Assembly (NCBI GenBank): GCA_012295275.1
Contig: CM022672.1
Location: forward strand, 27,769,472-27,833,471
DNA: 64,000 nt
Origin: Chrysomallon squamiferum
Taxonomy: Eukaryota; Mollusca; Gastropoda; Neomphalida; Peltospiridae
Reading direction: 5' to 3'
Position numbers and translations under genes: made by a program
The notes under the pieces: generated by a model
What the model saw: the letters and a program-made list of their open reading frames with translations, nothing else
Database searches by the model: none
Told to the model about the DNA's origin: nothing
Shown: piece after piece, positions 1 to 9,496 of the stretch
Position numbering within the stretch: position 1 is the stretch's first letter
Layout: each line of letters begins with the position of its first letter

Positions 1-479
1 CAATGACGTCACCTGTGAATTATAAAGCAGAAAATGCATGTTTAGACAACAATATTAACAGCCTGATGATTACATTAAAATGCATACACTCCCACCCAAA
101 TGCCGGCAAACCCCAAAAATGAAAAACCCATTCCTGTCTTCATCTGTGTATTCTTCTCTTCATTTTCCTCCTGTCATCCTGTGAAAACAAAGCAAAGAAA
201 TGTCAGTATTTCATTTAACTAAAAATAAAAGAAATACAAAATTAATTCCATCATTACTAATATTACTGTTATTATTATCATCATAATAATCATTATTCTT
301 ATTATTCTCTTAGATGATGGTAAGGATGACAGCATTGTTATTGTTCTTATTAACTTTATTACTGTCGTTATCAGTACTATTATTTTTGTTATTATTATTG
401 CTACTATTATTATTATTATTATTATTATTTGTAGGCGTTTGTTTTTGTTGCATATTTGCTTTTTTGTGTGTTCTTTTAT

Positions 480-1110
480 TGTCTAAAGTTTGTTTGTATT
501 CTTGAGTGTTTTTCTTCCTGTGGTGCTGTCTACTTGTGTGTATTGTGTACCCTGTGCTGCTGTTGTTGTTTCTTGTTGTTTGGCTCTGGTGTTGTCTGTA
601 GTTTGTGTACTGTATGTGTTTGTGTTTGTTTGTTTGAAAATATTGTAATTTGTTTGATGTGGTATGAGTCCTCTGGTGTTTTGTTTTGAATGCTATGCTG
701 TGCTGCATTGTGTATGTTTGTTGTTCTTCCACATTTGTGTTTTATTTCTGAACATTGTGTGTGTATCTTTGTCTCTGTTTTGTATCTACTGTGCTGTTGC
801 TGTGTTTGTTTTCTATTCAGTGATATTTTTATCAGTGTTTTGTGTGCCCTGAGCTGTTGCTGTCTGTGTTTTTTCCCTTGTCATCTATAGTGTGTGTATT
901 GAATATGTGCTGAGGTGTGTTAGTTTTGTGTGATGTTGTGTGTTGTTTTGAATGTTTCGATGTGATATTTTGTCCTGCTTGCCCTATATCTGTAATGTAT
1001 GCATTTTTATATGTTTGTTTTTGATGCATGTTTGTATCTGATGTTGTCCATGTGTTAGTTTTGTGTACTCTGTGTGCTCCTCTCTGTGTTTTTTATTTCT
1101 GAATATGATG
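480..1110 (+). repeat. T/G-strand-biased degenerate repeat block, copy 1
   Basis: The top strand is almost free of A and C runs and is full of TGTGTT, TTGTGTG and GCTGTTGCTGT words. Recurrent words such as CCTG(T/A)GCTGTTGCTGTCTG occur with irregular spacing. The long open frames here, on both strands, are by-products of composition. The same word set recurs at 1740-2400, 45130-46550 and 57240-58440. Confidence 0.8.
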
Positions 1111-1156
1111 ATGATGTTGATGATATTGTTGTTGTTGTTCTTATTGTCATTGTCAT

Positions 1157-1164
1157 TATTATTA

Positions 1165-1214
<50 letters not shown>
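1157..1214. repeat. (ATT)n microsatellite
   Basis: Nearly perfect ATT triplets at the end of the T/G block of unit 1. The corresponding position in unit 2 carries another such run. Confidence 0.95.
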
Positions 1215-1216
<2 letters not shown>

Positions 1217-1340
1217 TTGTTGTTATTGTTATTATTACTTTATTTTATTTGATCTTACTTATTGAATTTGTTTTTGTAAAGCTAATATTTTTATTTTTTT
1301 TTATTAACCTCTTCTTATGAAAATGTGTAGGCATTTTTGT

Positions 1341-1400
1341 TTACCATTTAGGTGATGTGTTTCTTCCCCAGCGTTCTTTAACCTTCTTCAATGACGTCAC
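1341..1400 (-). pseudogene. Mini-exon copy 2 (basic tail, stop after NTSPKW)
   Basis: A minus-strand acceptor (AG at 1401-1402) is followed by 20 codons including TAA. The peptide starts VTSLKKVK and ends GRNTSPKW. The NTSPKW block is shared with the copies at 2556-2669 and 3180-3227. In the longer copy the tryptophan codon is followed by TAC, here by TAA, so this copy is probably truncated by a nonsense change. The first 12 bases of the window are the cut-off equivalent of copy 1. Family unknown; expression cannot be judged. Confidence 0.4.
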
Positions 1401-1739
1401 CTGTGAATTATAAAGCAGAAAATGCATGTTTAGACAACAATATTAACAGTCTGATGACTACATTAAAATGCATACACTCCCACCCAAATGCCGGCAACCC
1501 CCAAAAATGAAAAACCCATTCCTGTCTTCATCTGTGTATTCTTCTCTTCATTTTCCTCCTGTCATCCTGTGAAAACAAAGCAAAGAAATGTCAGTATTTC
1601 ATTTAACTAAAAATAAAAGAAATACAAAATTAATTCCATCATTACTAATATTACTGTTATTAATATCATTATTCTTATTATTGTCTTAGATAATCATTAT
1701 TCATTTGTTTTATTAACTTGTATTTTTTTGCTTTTTTGT

Positions 1740-2400
1740 GTGTTCTTTTATTGTCTAAAGTTTGTTTTTTTTGTCTTCTTTTATTGTCTAAAGTTTGTTT
1801 GTCTTCTTGAGTGTTTTTTGTACCCTGTGCTGCTGCTGTTTGTTGTTGTTTGGCTCTGGTGTTGTCTGTAGTTTGTGTACTGTATGTGTGTATATGTGTG
1901 TGTGTTTGTTTGAAAATATTGTAATTTGTTTGATGTGGTATGAGTCCTGTGGTGTTTTGTTTTGAATGCTATGCTGTGCTGCATTGTGTATGTTTGTTGT
2001 TCTTCCACATTTGTGTTTTATTTCTGATGTTGTGTGTGTATCTTTTTCTCTGTTTTGTATCTACTGTGCTGTTGCTGTGTTTTTTTTTCAGTGATATTTT
2101 TATCAGTGTTTTGTGTGCCCTGAACTGTTGCTGTCTGTGTTTTTTCCCTTGTCATCTCTAGTGTGTGTACTGAATATGTGCTGAGGTGTGTTAGTTTTGT
2201 GTGAGAGTTGTGTTTTGTGTGATGTTGTGTTTTATTTTGAATGTTTCGATGTGATATTTTGTCCTGCTTGCCCTATATCTGTAATGTATGCATTTTTATG
2301 TTTGTTTTTGATGCATGTTTGTGTCCGATGTTGTCCATGTGTTAGTTTTGTGTACCCTGTGTGCTCCTCCCTGTGTTTTTTGTCTCTGAGAATGATGATG
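1740..2400 (+). repeat. T/G-strand-biased repeat block, copy 2
   Basis: Direct duplicate of the block at 480-1110, with small indels: one TTTTGTCTTC-type duplication near 1770 and a deletion near 2080. It was copied together with the flanking unit. Confidence 0.8.
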
Positions 2401-2439
2401 ATGTTGTTGTTGTTGTTGTTCTTATTGTCATTGTCATTA

Positions 2440-2442
<3 letters not shown>

Positions 2443-2499
<57 letters not shown>

Positions 2500-2512
2500 T
2501 TATTATTATTAT
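2443..2512. repeat. (ATT)n microsatellite
   Basis: About 23 ATT triplets with one interruption (ATTTTT), at the position equivalent to the run at 1157-1214. Confidence 0.95.
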
Positions 2513-2555
2513 GACTTTATTTCATTTTATCTTACTTATTTAAATTTTGTTTTGT

Positions 2556-2669
2556 TTAGCCAATATTTAAATGTTTTTTTATTAATCTCTTCTTAACAAA
2601 ATGTACAGGCATTTGTTTGTACCACTTAGGTGATGTGTTTTTCCTGTAGCATTCTTTCATCTGCTTTAC
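2556..2669 (-). CDS. Mini-exon copy 3, longest (38 codons), unknown family
   Basis: A minus-strand acceptor (CAG just above 2669) leads into 37 residues and a TAA. The peptide is lysine-rich: it begins VKQMKECYRKNTSPKW, continues with KQMPVHF and ends in a KKRLIKK-type stretch. It aligns without gaps over 25 codons to the plus-strand mini-exon at 50148-50225 (my hand count is 49 of 75 identical bases). Shared residues are V1, K5, S13, K15, W16, M20, P21 and F24. This looks like a terminal exon or a cytoplasmic basic tail, but it could be internal, with a donor at GTTAAG after MPVHF. The VWDE-like exons at 12.15-15.53 kb are the nearest upstream coding exons on this strand; linkage is unproven. 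I do not recognise the family. Confidence 0.4.
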   Translation of the reverse strand, partial: VKQMKECYRKNTSPKWYKQMPVHFVKKRLIKKHLNIG

Positions 2670-3179
2670 CTGTGGATTATAAAGCAGAACATGTAAGAGT
2701 ATACATCAGTATTAAGAATCTGATGTCTATGATAAAATGCATACAGTCCAACCCAAATTCTGGCTACGCAATGAAAATGAAAAACCCATTCCTGACTTCA
2801 TCTCTCGATTCTGGTCTTCATTTTGCTCTGGTCATCCTGTGATAACAAACTGAAGAAGTGTGAGTATTTCATTTAACAAACAAAATATTCCATCATTACT
2901 AGTGTTACTCTTATTATTATTTTTTTTATTATTTTTTTTTATTATTATTCTTCTTTGATGATGATGTTATGATATTTTATTGTTGTTGTTCTCATTTTGT
3001 CATTTTCCGTATTATCATCATTATCATTATTATTATTACTATTATTCTATTATTATTATTTTTATTATTACTAATTTGTTTTATTTTGTTTTATCTTACT
3101 TCTTTTAATTACTTTTTCTAAAACCATTATTTATATTTTTTATTAATCTCTTCTTCACAGAATGAATAAGTATTTCTGT

Positions 3180-3227
3180 TTACCATTTAGGTGATGTGTT
3201 TCTCCTTCCTTTCCTTCCTTTCTGCAT
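3180..3227 (-). pseudogene. Mini-exon copy 4 (short, stop after NTSPKW)
   Basis: The acceptor (CCCCAG) is followed by 16 codons starting MQKGRKGRR and ending NTSPKW with TAA. A purine-rich AGG/AAG expansion replaces the start of the copy 3 peptide. The NTSPKW block and the sequence beyond the stop are conserved with the other copies. Probably a decayed relative. Confidence 0.35.
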
Positions 3228-3551
3228 CTGGGGATTCTAAGGCAGAATATCATGTGTAGACATTGGTTTGACTATGCTAAAATGTATACTCTCCAACCCA
3301 AATGCTATGAGCCTATGAAAATGAAAAACCCATTCCTGACTTCATCTGTGGATTCCTGTCTTCATTTTTTTTCTTGTGTTCTGAAGAAAACAGACCGAAG
3401 AAAAATTAGTATTTCATTTAACAAACTTTAAAACAAATACAAAATTAATTCCTTCATTACTAGTATTACTTACTATTTTGATTATTATAATTTTGTTGTT
3501 GTTGTTGTTACTGTTGGTGCATCATTATTATTGTGATTGTAAATAATATTA

Positions 3552-3554
<3 letters not shown>

Positions 3555-3602
<48 letters not shown>

Positions 3603-3636
3603 TTATTATCATTATCATTATCGTTATCATTATCAT
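3555..3636. repeat. (ATT)n/(ATC)n microsatellite
   Basis: Imperfect ATT triplets grade into ATC triplets at the distal edge of the fourth unit. Confidence 0.9.
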
Positions 3637-3909
3637 CATCTTCTTTATAGCATTTCATTCTGAAAATTTAAAGTCTGGTGATTTATAGAAATATTTAAAT
3701 GATGTATGACCATATATATTCAAGTTTATGTAATCACTGTTAAAAAAGAAAAAATAACCAATAAAATAAACATTATTTAATTTGGTGTTTTTTTTGTAAC
3801 TGATAAATATAATTATATAATATCTTAGAAAAACACAATTTAAGATTAGAGGTAACTTATTTTTATGGATTTCTTCCTTATATTTATTTATTTTACTTTG
3901 AATAAGTTT

Positions 3910-4041
3910 TAACTGCTTCGAAGTTAAATATTTATTTTAAAAAGTTTGTTTTCTTTTTCTGCACATTTGTTGTAGAAACGAAAATCCTCTCCAGCTACAA
4001 TCTTCCAGTTTTCCAATTCACCATTTCCTCCTGTTGGACAC
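3910..4041 (-). pseudogene. Exon-like segment, copy 1 (unknown)
   Basis: On the minus strand a pyrimidine tract and TTTCAG precede an open segment. In one frame it reads CPTGGNGELENWK and continues to a stop near 3914. A second frame gives EEMVNWKTGRL and then a stop. The related segment at 5060-5185 is open in the same two frames. The two copies do not discriminate clearly between the frames, so coding is uncertain and I do not recognise a family. Confidence 0.3.
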
Positions 4042-4890
4042 TGAAAGACAATGAAACAGTGTATGAAAGTTTAGAAATAAATACATGTAAAAGAAAATTT
4101 TATTTATACTCTAGATTTAAACAAACATTTATTTACTTTTTGCTGGAAGTTGATCACATTATTGTTATTATTACTATTTTAGATTTTGATATCTCATTGA
4201 GAAATATTTATTATTTTATTTCAAGAACTCTCAATTTAATGTTCTATTTCTTTACAAAATCAAGGTGACTTGAATTAAAATATGCTTTCAATCCTGTGAA
4301 AGATTTAAATCAAAAATGTAAATAATAATTTAATTACGAATATATTTAATTCTTAACTTAAACAAAATTATGTTTTACTCTTATTAATTATTATTGTTGT
4401 TGTTGTTGTTTTTTGTTAATTGTTGTTGTTGTTACTATTACTACTATTTCACTGTTTGATTTTCTGTTTTACGGAAAGTTCAACTTAAGAGAGCAGGAAA
4501 TTTCACAAAGCAGGCAATAAGAAATTAACTTTATGAAAACAATGAATGGATAAACAGCAGACCTGTTACTAACGTCCACTAAGATAACAACTAGTTATGT
4601 TTAATTACTCCATGGATTTGGGGCAAGTCTGTTAAAGATATTGGGAGCAGCCAATCTCTAACATGTCTGCCATATTTTCAAGTCACATTTATTAGTAACA
4701 GTCTTTTAAACATTACAGCAGTGTAATATTAGTAACAGGTCTTACTGATTCACAGAAATATCAATAATATCACAGGCAGAGCAATATTTATTGATATCTT
4801 TCCCATTTACATAACTTATAATTTCATTATGTACCTGCTTGTCATGTCTCCTTTTCTTGAACTGACTATAACATTATATTTTATTTTACA
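3960..4890 (-). repeat. Diverged direct repeat of about 1 kb, copy 1
   Basis: Blocks of this segment match 5100-6560 in the same order: an exon-like block (3968-4043), an ATGTATGAAAGTTTAG block, an AAGCAGG...TTAACTTTATGAA block (near 4500), a GCAGACCTGTTACT hairpin block and an ATATCAATAA hairpin block. The copies differ by many substitutions and indels, so the duplication is old. Confidence 0.8.
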
Positions 4891-5057
4891 GAATGAAAAC
4901 GGAATGGTTCAATCTTTTCTGTAAAGGAATTTTTAGTATGCTGAATATTATCATGAATAACACTAAATAAAATGTTCTCTTTTATATTTACATATTTTGA
5001 TTTTTCATTCTTTCACAGGATTATGAAATAAGTTTAATAAATTTTTCCTCTCATTCA

Positions 5058-5192
5058 TTTTAATTTATATAATTTTTCTTTCCATCATTACTTAACTTGG
5101 GTAACAAAAGAAATCCAATCCTCTCCACTAAATCATCAGTTGCAGTCTTCCAGTTTTCCAAGACACCGTTTCCTCCTGAGGATTTACATGTG
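5058..5192 (-). pseudogene. Exon-like segment, copy 2 (unknown)
   Basis: A minus-strand tract ending TTTTTTCACAG precedes sequence related to the exon-like segment at 3910-4041. One frame reads CKSSGGNGVLENWK and runs into a hydrophobic stretch (IGFLLL) before a stop. The alternative frame gives EETVSWKTGRLQLMI and a stop. This may be a decayed alternative 3' exon; function unknown. Confidence 0.3.
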
Positions 5193-5785
5193 ACTGTGAA
5201 AAAAGAACAAATAATGTATGAAAGTTTAGGTATGTGATAATAAATATTAATAAAAGAAAATTTTATTTCATACTCAACATAACCAATTTAATATTTTTTT
5301 ACAAGAACCAGTTGTTTGTAGATGTTTTCATTATTATAATCATCATTATTACTAGTATTATTATTGTTGTTGTTGATTTAAGTAATTAGAAATCCAAAAC
5401 TGTTCATATTTTTACCAAGCCATCCTTGTGATATTTTTGTCACATATGGAAACTGCAAAGCTTTCATTTCCAGATGATGTTGTTTTTGGACTGCTAAATA
5501 AAGAACGCAGCATTATGAATAAAACAAATCCCACAGAAGTATTTTATAACTCTCACAAATTAATTTTCACTATTTTTTAAATTGTTTTAATTTTTTTTAA
5601 TTTTTACCATTTAGATTTTGACATTCATTGATGTATAATTATTATTTGTTTTTAAAATTCAATTTCTTTACAGGATGTTTGACATTAATTAAGAAATAAA
5701 GTTTTATTCCAATTATTTACATGTTCATAATTCTGTGAAAGATTTATTCAAAAGTGCAAATAATGATTTAAGTAAATTTAAATTC

Positions 5786-5843
<58 letters not shown>

Positions 5844-6560
5844 TATTTCAAAATCTGCAAGACAGATTCAATTGTTATATTTGTTTTCTAAATCTCTGTC
5901 CCCTTTTTAATAACTAGATTTAATTATCAAGCAGGATAAATCTAAATCTACTAATTACTATAAATTAAATATATATTTTTGAAATCTTAGTGATTTTAGA
6001 TGAAAGGAATGTTATGTATCACTTCAGCTCAAAACAATGATTTGATATTTGATGATGGAGTGTAATGAATGATTCACAAAAACTTACTATGAAGAGGTTT
6101 GAATTGTATGTTGACGTATTCCTCGTTCTTACCTCTTATTTTTTTTTTTTTTTAACTTTTTAAACAGATATGATTTCCAAGAAAAAGGAAATTTGACAAA
6201 GCAGGAAATGAAAGACATTAACTTTATGAATGGATGAACAGCAGACCTGTTACTGACTTCCACTGACATAACAGCTAGATATGATTAATTAGACCACAGA
6301 TAACGGACAAGTCTGTTAAAGATACTGGAGCAGCTAATCTCTAACACGTCTGCCGTATTTACAAACAAAACATAAAAGAATAAAAGTCTTTTACAGGTTA
6401 CAGCAGTGTAATATCAGTAACAAGTCTGACTGAAATATCAATAAATCACGGGCAGAGCAAATTATTGATATCTTTTCAATTTATACCACTTTTAAAATTT
6501 TTAAATATTTGATTTCATAATATCCCTGCTTGTCATTTCTCCTTTCCAACAGTTGGAACT
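5100..6560 (-). repeat. Diverged direct repeat of about 1 kb, copy 2
   Basis: Partner of 3960-4890, lengthened by an AAT microsatellite (5787-5843) and other insertions. It shares the GCAGACCTGTTACT and ATATCAATAA hairpin blocks and the block around GCAGAGCAA. Confidence 0.8.
5787..5843. repeat. (AAT)n microsatellite
   Basis: Perfect AAT triplets inside the second diverged repeat. The polyasparagine reading here is an artefact. Confidence 0.95.
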
Positions 6561-6883
6561 AAGTGTTTTGCTTTTGAGATTATGATAGAAACTTTTAATA
6601 ACAATTAAATAAATTGTAACTAATAATACAACTGTTTAATCTACTTTTAGGTATTTTCTTATATAAATAAATACGACTGTAGTTTTAAAGCAATGATAAA
6701 CGATTTAACTCAGTCTGGTATGATCATTTGCGTCAGTTGTTTCATAGTACTTTTAATCTTAATTACTCTGACGAAATATTTAAAAGAAAATTAGTGCTTT
6801 AATTACACCAGTTATTTAGATTAAAGACAACTATCAGTAAGCTACTTTTTTCTATTTCTACCTATCTTAAATAAACGCTACTA

Positions 6884-6948
<65 letters not shown>
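6884..6948. repeat. (ATT)n microsatellite
   Basis: About 21 perfect ATT triplets. Confidence 0.95.
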
Positions 6949-6949
<1 letters not shown>

Positions 6950-7365
6950 TTGAATGACCTGTCAGTTTTGTTTATGTACTTATCTTATTTTTGTTTGTAT
7001 GCGTTTTTGACTCCCTTTTTGTGAAAACGTCTGCTGGTTTATGGAAGAATCTTCATTCTAGAATTCATATTGAAATGAAAATAAATTGTTTTATAAGTGT
7101 AATGCAGTGATACAGAGAATGTTGATATCTAGGTTTACTTTGTTGATGTCGAGTTAAAACATCTATTTCTATCTACTGTGAAATTATGTAGTTTACTTAC
7201 CACGAAACACTGAAAACCTACACCGAATGCATGTAACGAACATATTCTCCGCTTCACACTTTGGAAGTATATACTATGACTATAAAATATATGTCCAAAA
7301 AGTTTCAGTCCCATTAAACTGACGAATTTTTGTTTGAAATTAGTAATCGCGATTACTGACTTCTC

Positions 7366-7368
<3 letters not shown>

Positions 7369-7396
<28 letters not shown>
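7369..7396. repeat. Poly(A) run, 28 bases
   Basis: Uninterrupted A tract. It could be a retroposon tail, but I recognise no retroposon body next to it. Confidence 0.9.
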
Positions 7397-7397
<1 letters not shown>

Positions 7398-8079
7398 CGT
7401 GTTTAAATATTCACAGAAATAACTAGTGATTCTGAAAGTTGTTTTACTGCCTAAGATAAATCATAAAAGTTACCATAATATCGTTTTCAAAGATGTGTTA
7501 TTTCTATCATGGCGACCCAAGCCGATCATGTGACCAACCAACCAAAACACGTGCAGTAACATATAAACTCATTTCACTGTGTATTCGTAATATAATAAAA
7601 TATCATCGGAGGAAACTAGTTAAAGCATTAATTGCAAAGAAAATGCCAGGCTGTAAACAAAATACCCAGAAACATCTTGATGATAATAACAGCTTTATGC
7701 ATAAGTCATTAAAATCTTACTAAAAAGTTAATTCCCCCTTCTTCCCGTAGCACCATAGTTAAGCTTCAGAAATAGTTTGTGTCTTGAGAATTTTATACGC
7801 GGCAGCAACTGTTCAGTTTAATATCTTTATCATACAGTGTAAGGCGTGTTATTTATTTATTTTATTTTTATATATTTTTTATTATTTATTTATTTATTTA
7901 TTAGCATGGTAATAGTTGCATACAAATACGTTTTAATTTGTTTTTATAAAAAATTATTTATTTATTTATTTATTTGTTTAGTATCAGTATGGTAAATATG
8001 GGTCTCATACTAATCAGTTTCTTTTATTTTTCTAATTTTTTTTTCTTTTTTTTTTTTTACATCACAAACACAACAATAA

Positions 8080-9070
8080 ACAGAAATTCTGCCTTTTCAC
8101 TGCCAGCGATGCCAAACAATATTTTTATTGGCATTTAATAATAAGACACATTTTCGTATAACCATCGCAATCAAGATGCTCTAAATGCATGTGTTATAAA
8201 ACGGGAAGACATGAAAATGAGTTTGTGAAAATAATGCATTTGGATGCAAAGGACTGTTTCATTTCTTCCAGGGCTTTAAGAATGGTCTGAATTTCAGCAG
8301 TGAAAACCGATGCCGAATCGCACAGTCTCATGAAAAAGGTTACGTCCGGCTGAAAAACTGCAGCACAAGCTACAGAATTCCCGTCCCGGAATCCATCCTT
8401 TATTAGTAAACAGGGATAAAATCACGGAATCTTTCTTTTACTTCTATGAAAAATTGATGATAAATAATGATCTGTGCTATCTCTTCTATGATGCACAAGA
8501 TCCAGCATAATGTTTGGTGGCTTAACACACAATGCTGAAAGAACAAAATGCGTAGGTGTTTCCAAATGTCTGAAAAATCAATGTTGGAAGCAGTTAAAAT
8601 CGGCCTTGCATCAACCTCACATATTTGTTGTCAAATATCGTGTCATGCTGACCCATATACAATGCATCCGCAATCCAATTTAGATCTTATTAAAGACCTA
8701 TGAAGTCGACGCTTGACTTTTCGGTCTTCTCCCCATTCACTATTGCCAATAACTTTTAAAATATTGAGGGCTTTTAGGGCCTTGTTTTTTAACATTTTTC
8801 AGATGGGTACAAAGGATAATTTCCTGTCAAATATAACCGCCCGAAATATGGTTTCATCCACGACAGGAATTGATCGTTGGTCCAAATGGAGACATCTTTT
8901 CTGGCAGCTATGCATACATACCGTTTTTGTTTTTGAGAAACTAAATCCGTTATCAGTTGCAACTGACGTCCATGTTAGTGGAGCAGCATTTATCGCTGAA
9001 TATTACAAAATGTCTCTATCTCTGATGCTATTATTAAAATGGTCACATACAAATGACAGGACATGATTTA
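8080..9070 (-). pseudogene. Decayed non-LTR retrotransposon: RT 3' part and RNase H
   Basis: The minus strand carries, in order and over several frames, hallmarks of a jockey/I-type reverse transcriptase with a C-terminal RNase H. First comes a damaged catalytic box (near 9045; VCDHF where YVDDF is expected). TDNGFSFSKTKTVCMHSC follows at about 8955-8900, then VVDETIFRAVIFDRKLSF, the connecting block LKNKALKALNILK, and RSLIRSKLDCGCIVYGSA at 8700-8650. The RNase H part has KDGFRDGNSVACAAVF (near 8400), ASVFTAEIQTILKALEEM (near 8310-8250) and GIAGSEKAEF (8111-8082). Stops and frameshifts between blocks show it is dead. No 5' ORF, poly(A) tail or target duplication was identified. The RT+RNase H layout suggests the I/Nimb/jockey-like group, not RTE or CR1. 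Confidence 0.88.
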
Positions 9071-9440
9071 TTTGTTATATCAAACTGTCTGCTATTTTTT
9101 TTTCATCGTCGTAAGCATTAGCTTGTTCATTTTAAATGAAGGAATTAAGTGCCAAGGCAATGAAATCTAAGGGCACAGACTCTCGAATTTGTGAAAGTTA
9201 TAAAATATTGTAATTTTATTTTTAATATTTATAAAGAATTATTGTGATTAACTAGTTTTACTTGCGTTTTGTAAACATAATATAAAAGTACATCAAAAGT
9301 GACCCATAAGTATATACTGTATATATAAAAATAAAAAATAAAAATGTTTTAAAAAGCAAAAGAAGTTATGTGGTGTTCTACTTTTCGCTCTTCTTCTAAT
9401 TTTAGTCGCTAAACTAGTGGTAATTAAAAAGAAACCGAAA

Positions 9441-9496
<56 letters not shown>

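Larger units (their letters stand above)
1..3430 (-). repeat. Tandem array of four diverged units with mini-exons
   Basis: Four copies of one unit lie in direct order, with conserved parts near 1-200, 1390-1590, 2650-2860 and 3200-3420. The first two match almost base for base with an offset of 1388; the third and fourth are more diverged. Read on the minus strand, each conserved part ends in a pyrimidine-rich stretch (TTCTGCTTTATAAT) and a CAG or CCAG, followed by a short open exon-like segment. Spacers hold T/G-rich repeats and ATT microsatellites. Diverged relatives of the same unit occur in opposite orientation at 49.3-50.2 kb. The window edge cuts the first copy. Confidence 0.85.
6561..8079. 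other. AT-rich sequence without a supported gene
   Basis: It contains an (ATT)n run at 6884-6948, a 28-base A run at 7369-7396 and TTTA-rich stretches at 7850-7980. A 76-codon open frame near 7493-7723 has no recognisable motif and no duplicated or splice context, so I leave it uncalled. Confidence 0.6.

Noticed and set aside
310-1320. Long open frames on both strands in T/G and ATT repeats (poly-N, poly-L, poly-I, poly-Y strings)
   Set aside because: They arise from simple triplets and strand-biased composition, have no domain, and differ freely between duplicated copies.
4-1399. TGACGTCA (CRE palindrome) at 4-11 and 1392-1399
   Set aside because: Each lies within the mini-exon/acceptor region of a duplicated unit and is absent from the third and fourth copies, so a regulatory role is not supported.
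7258-7370. Mariner-end-like text (TCCAAAAAGTTTC)
   Set aside because: No inverted partner, TA duplication or transposase fragment was found nearby.
7493-7723. 76-codon plus-strand ORF
   Set aside because: Mixed composition, but no motif, paralogue or splice context was found. Chance openness is likely at this length.
8713-9066. 117-codon plus-strand ORF
   Set aside because: It is the antisense shadow of the minus-strand reverse transcriptase remnant, whose conserved blocks explain the sequence.
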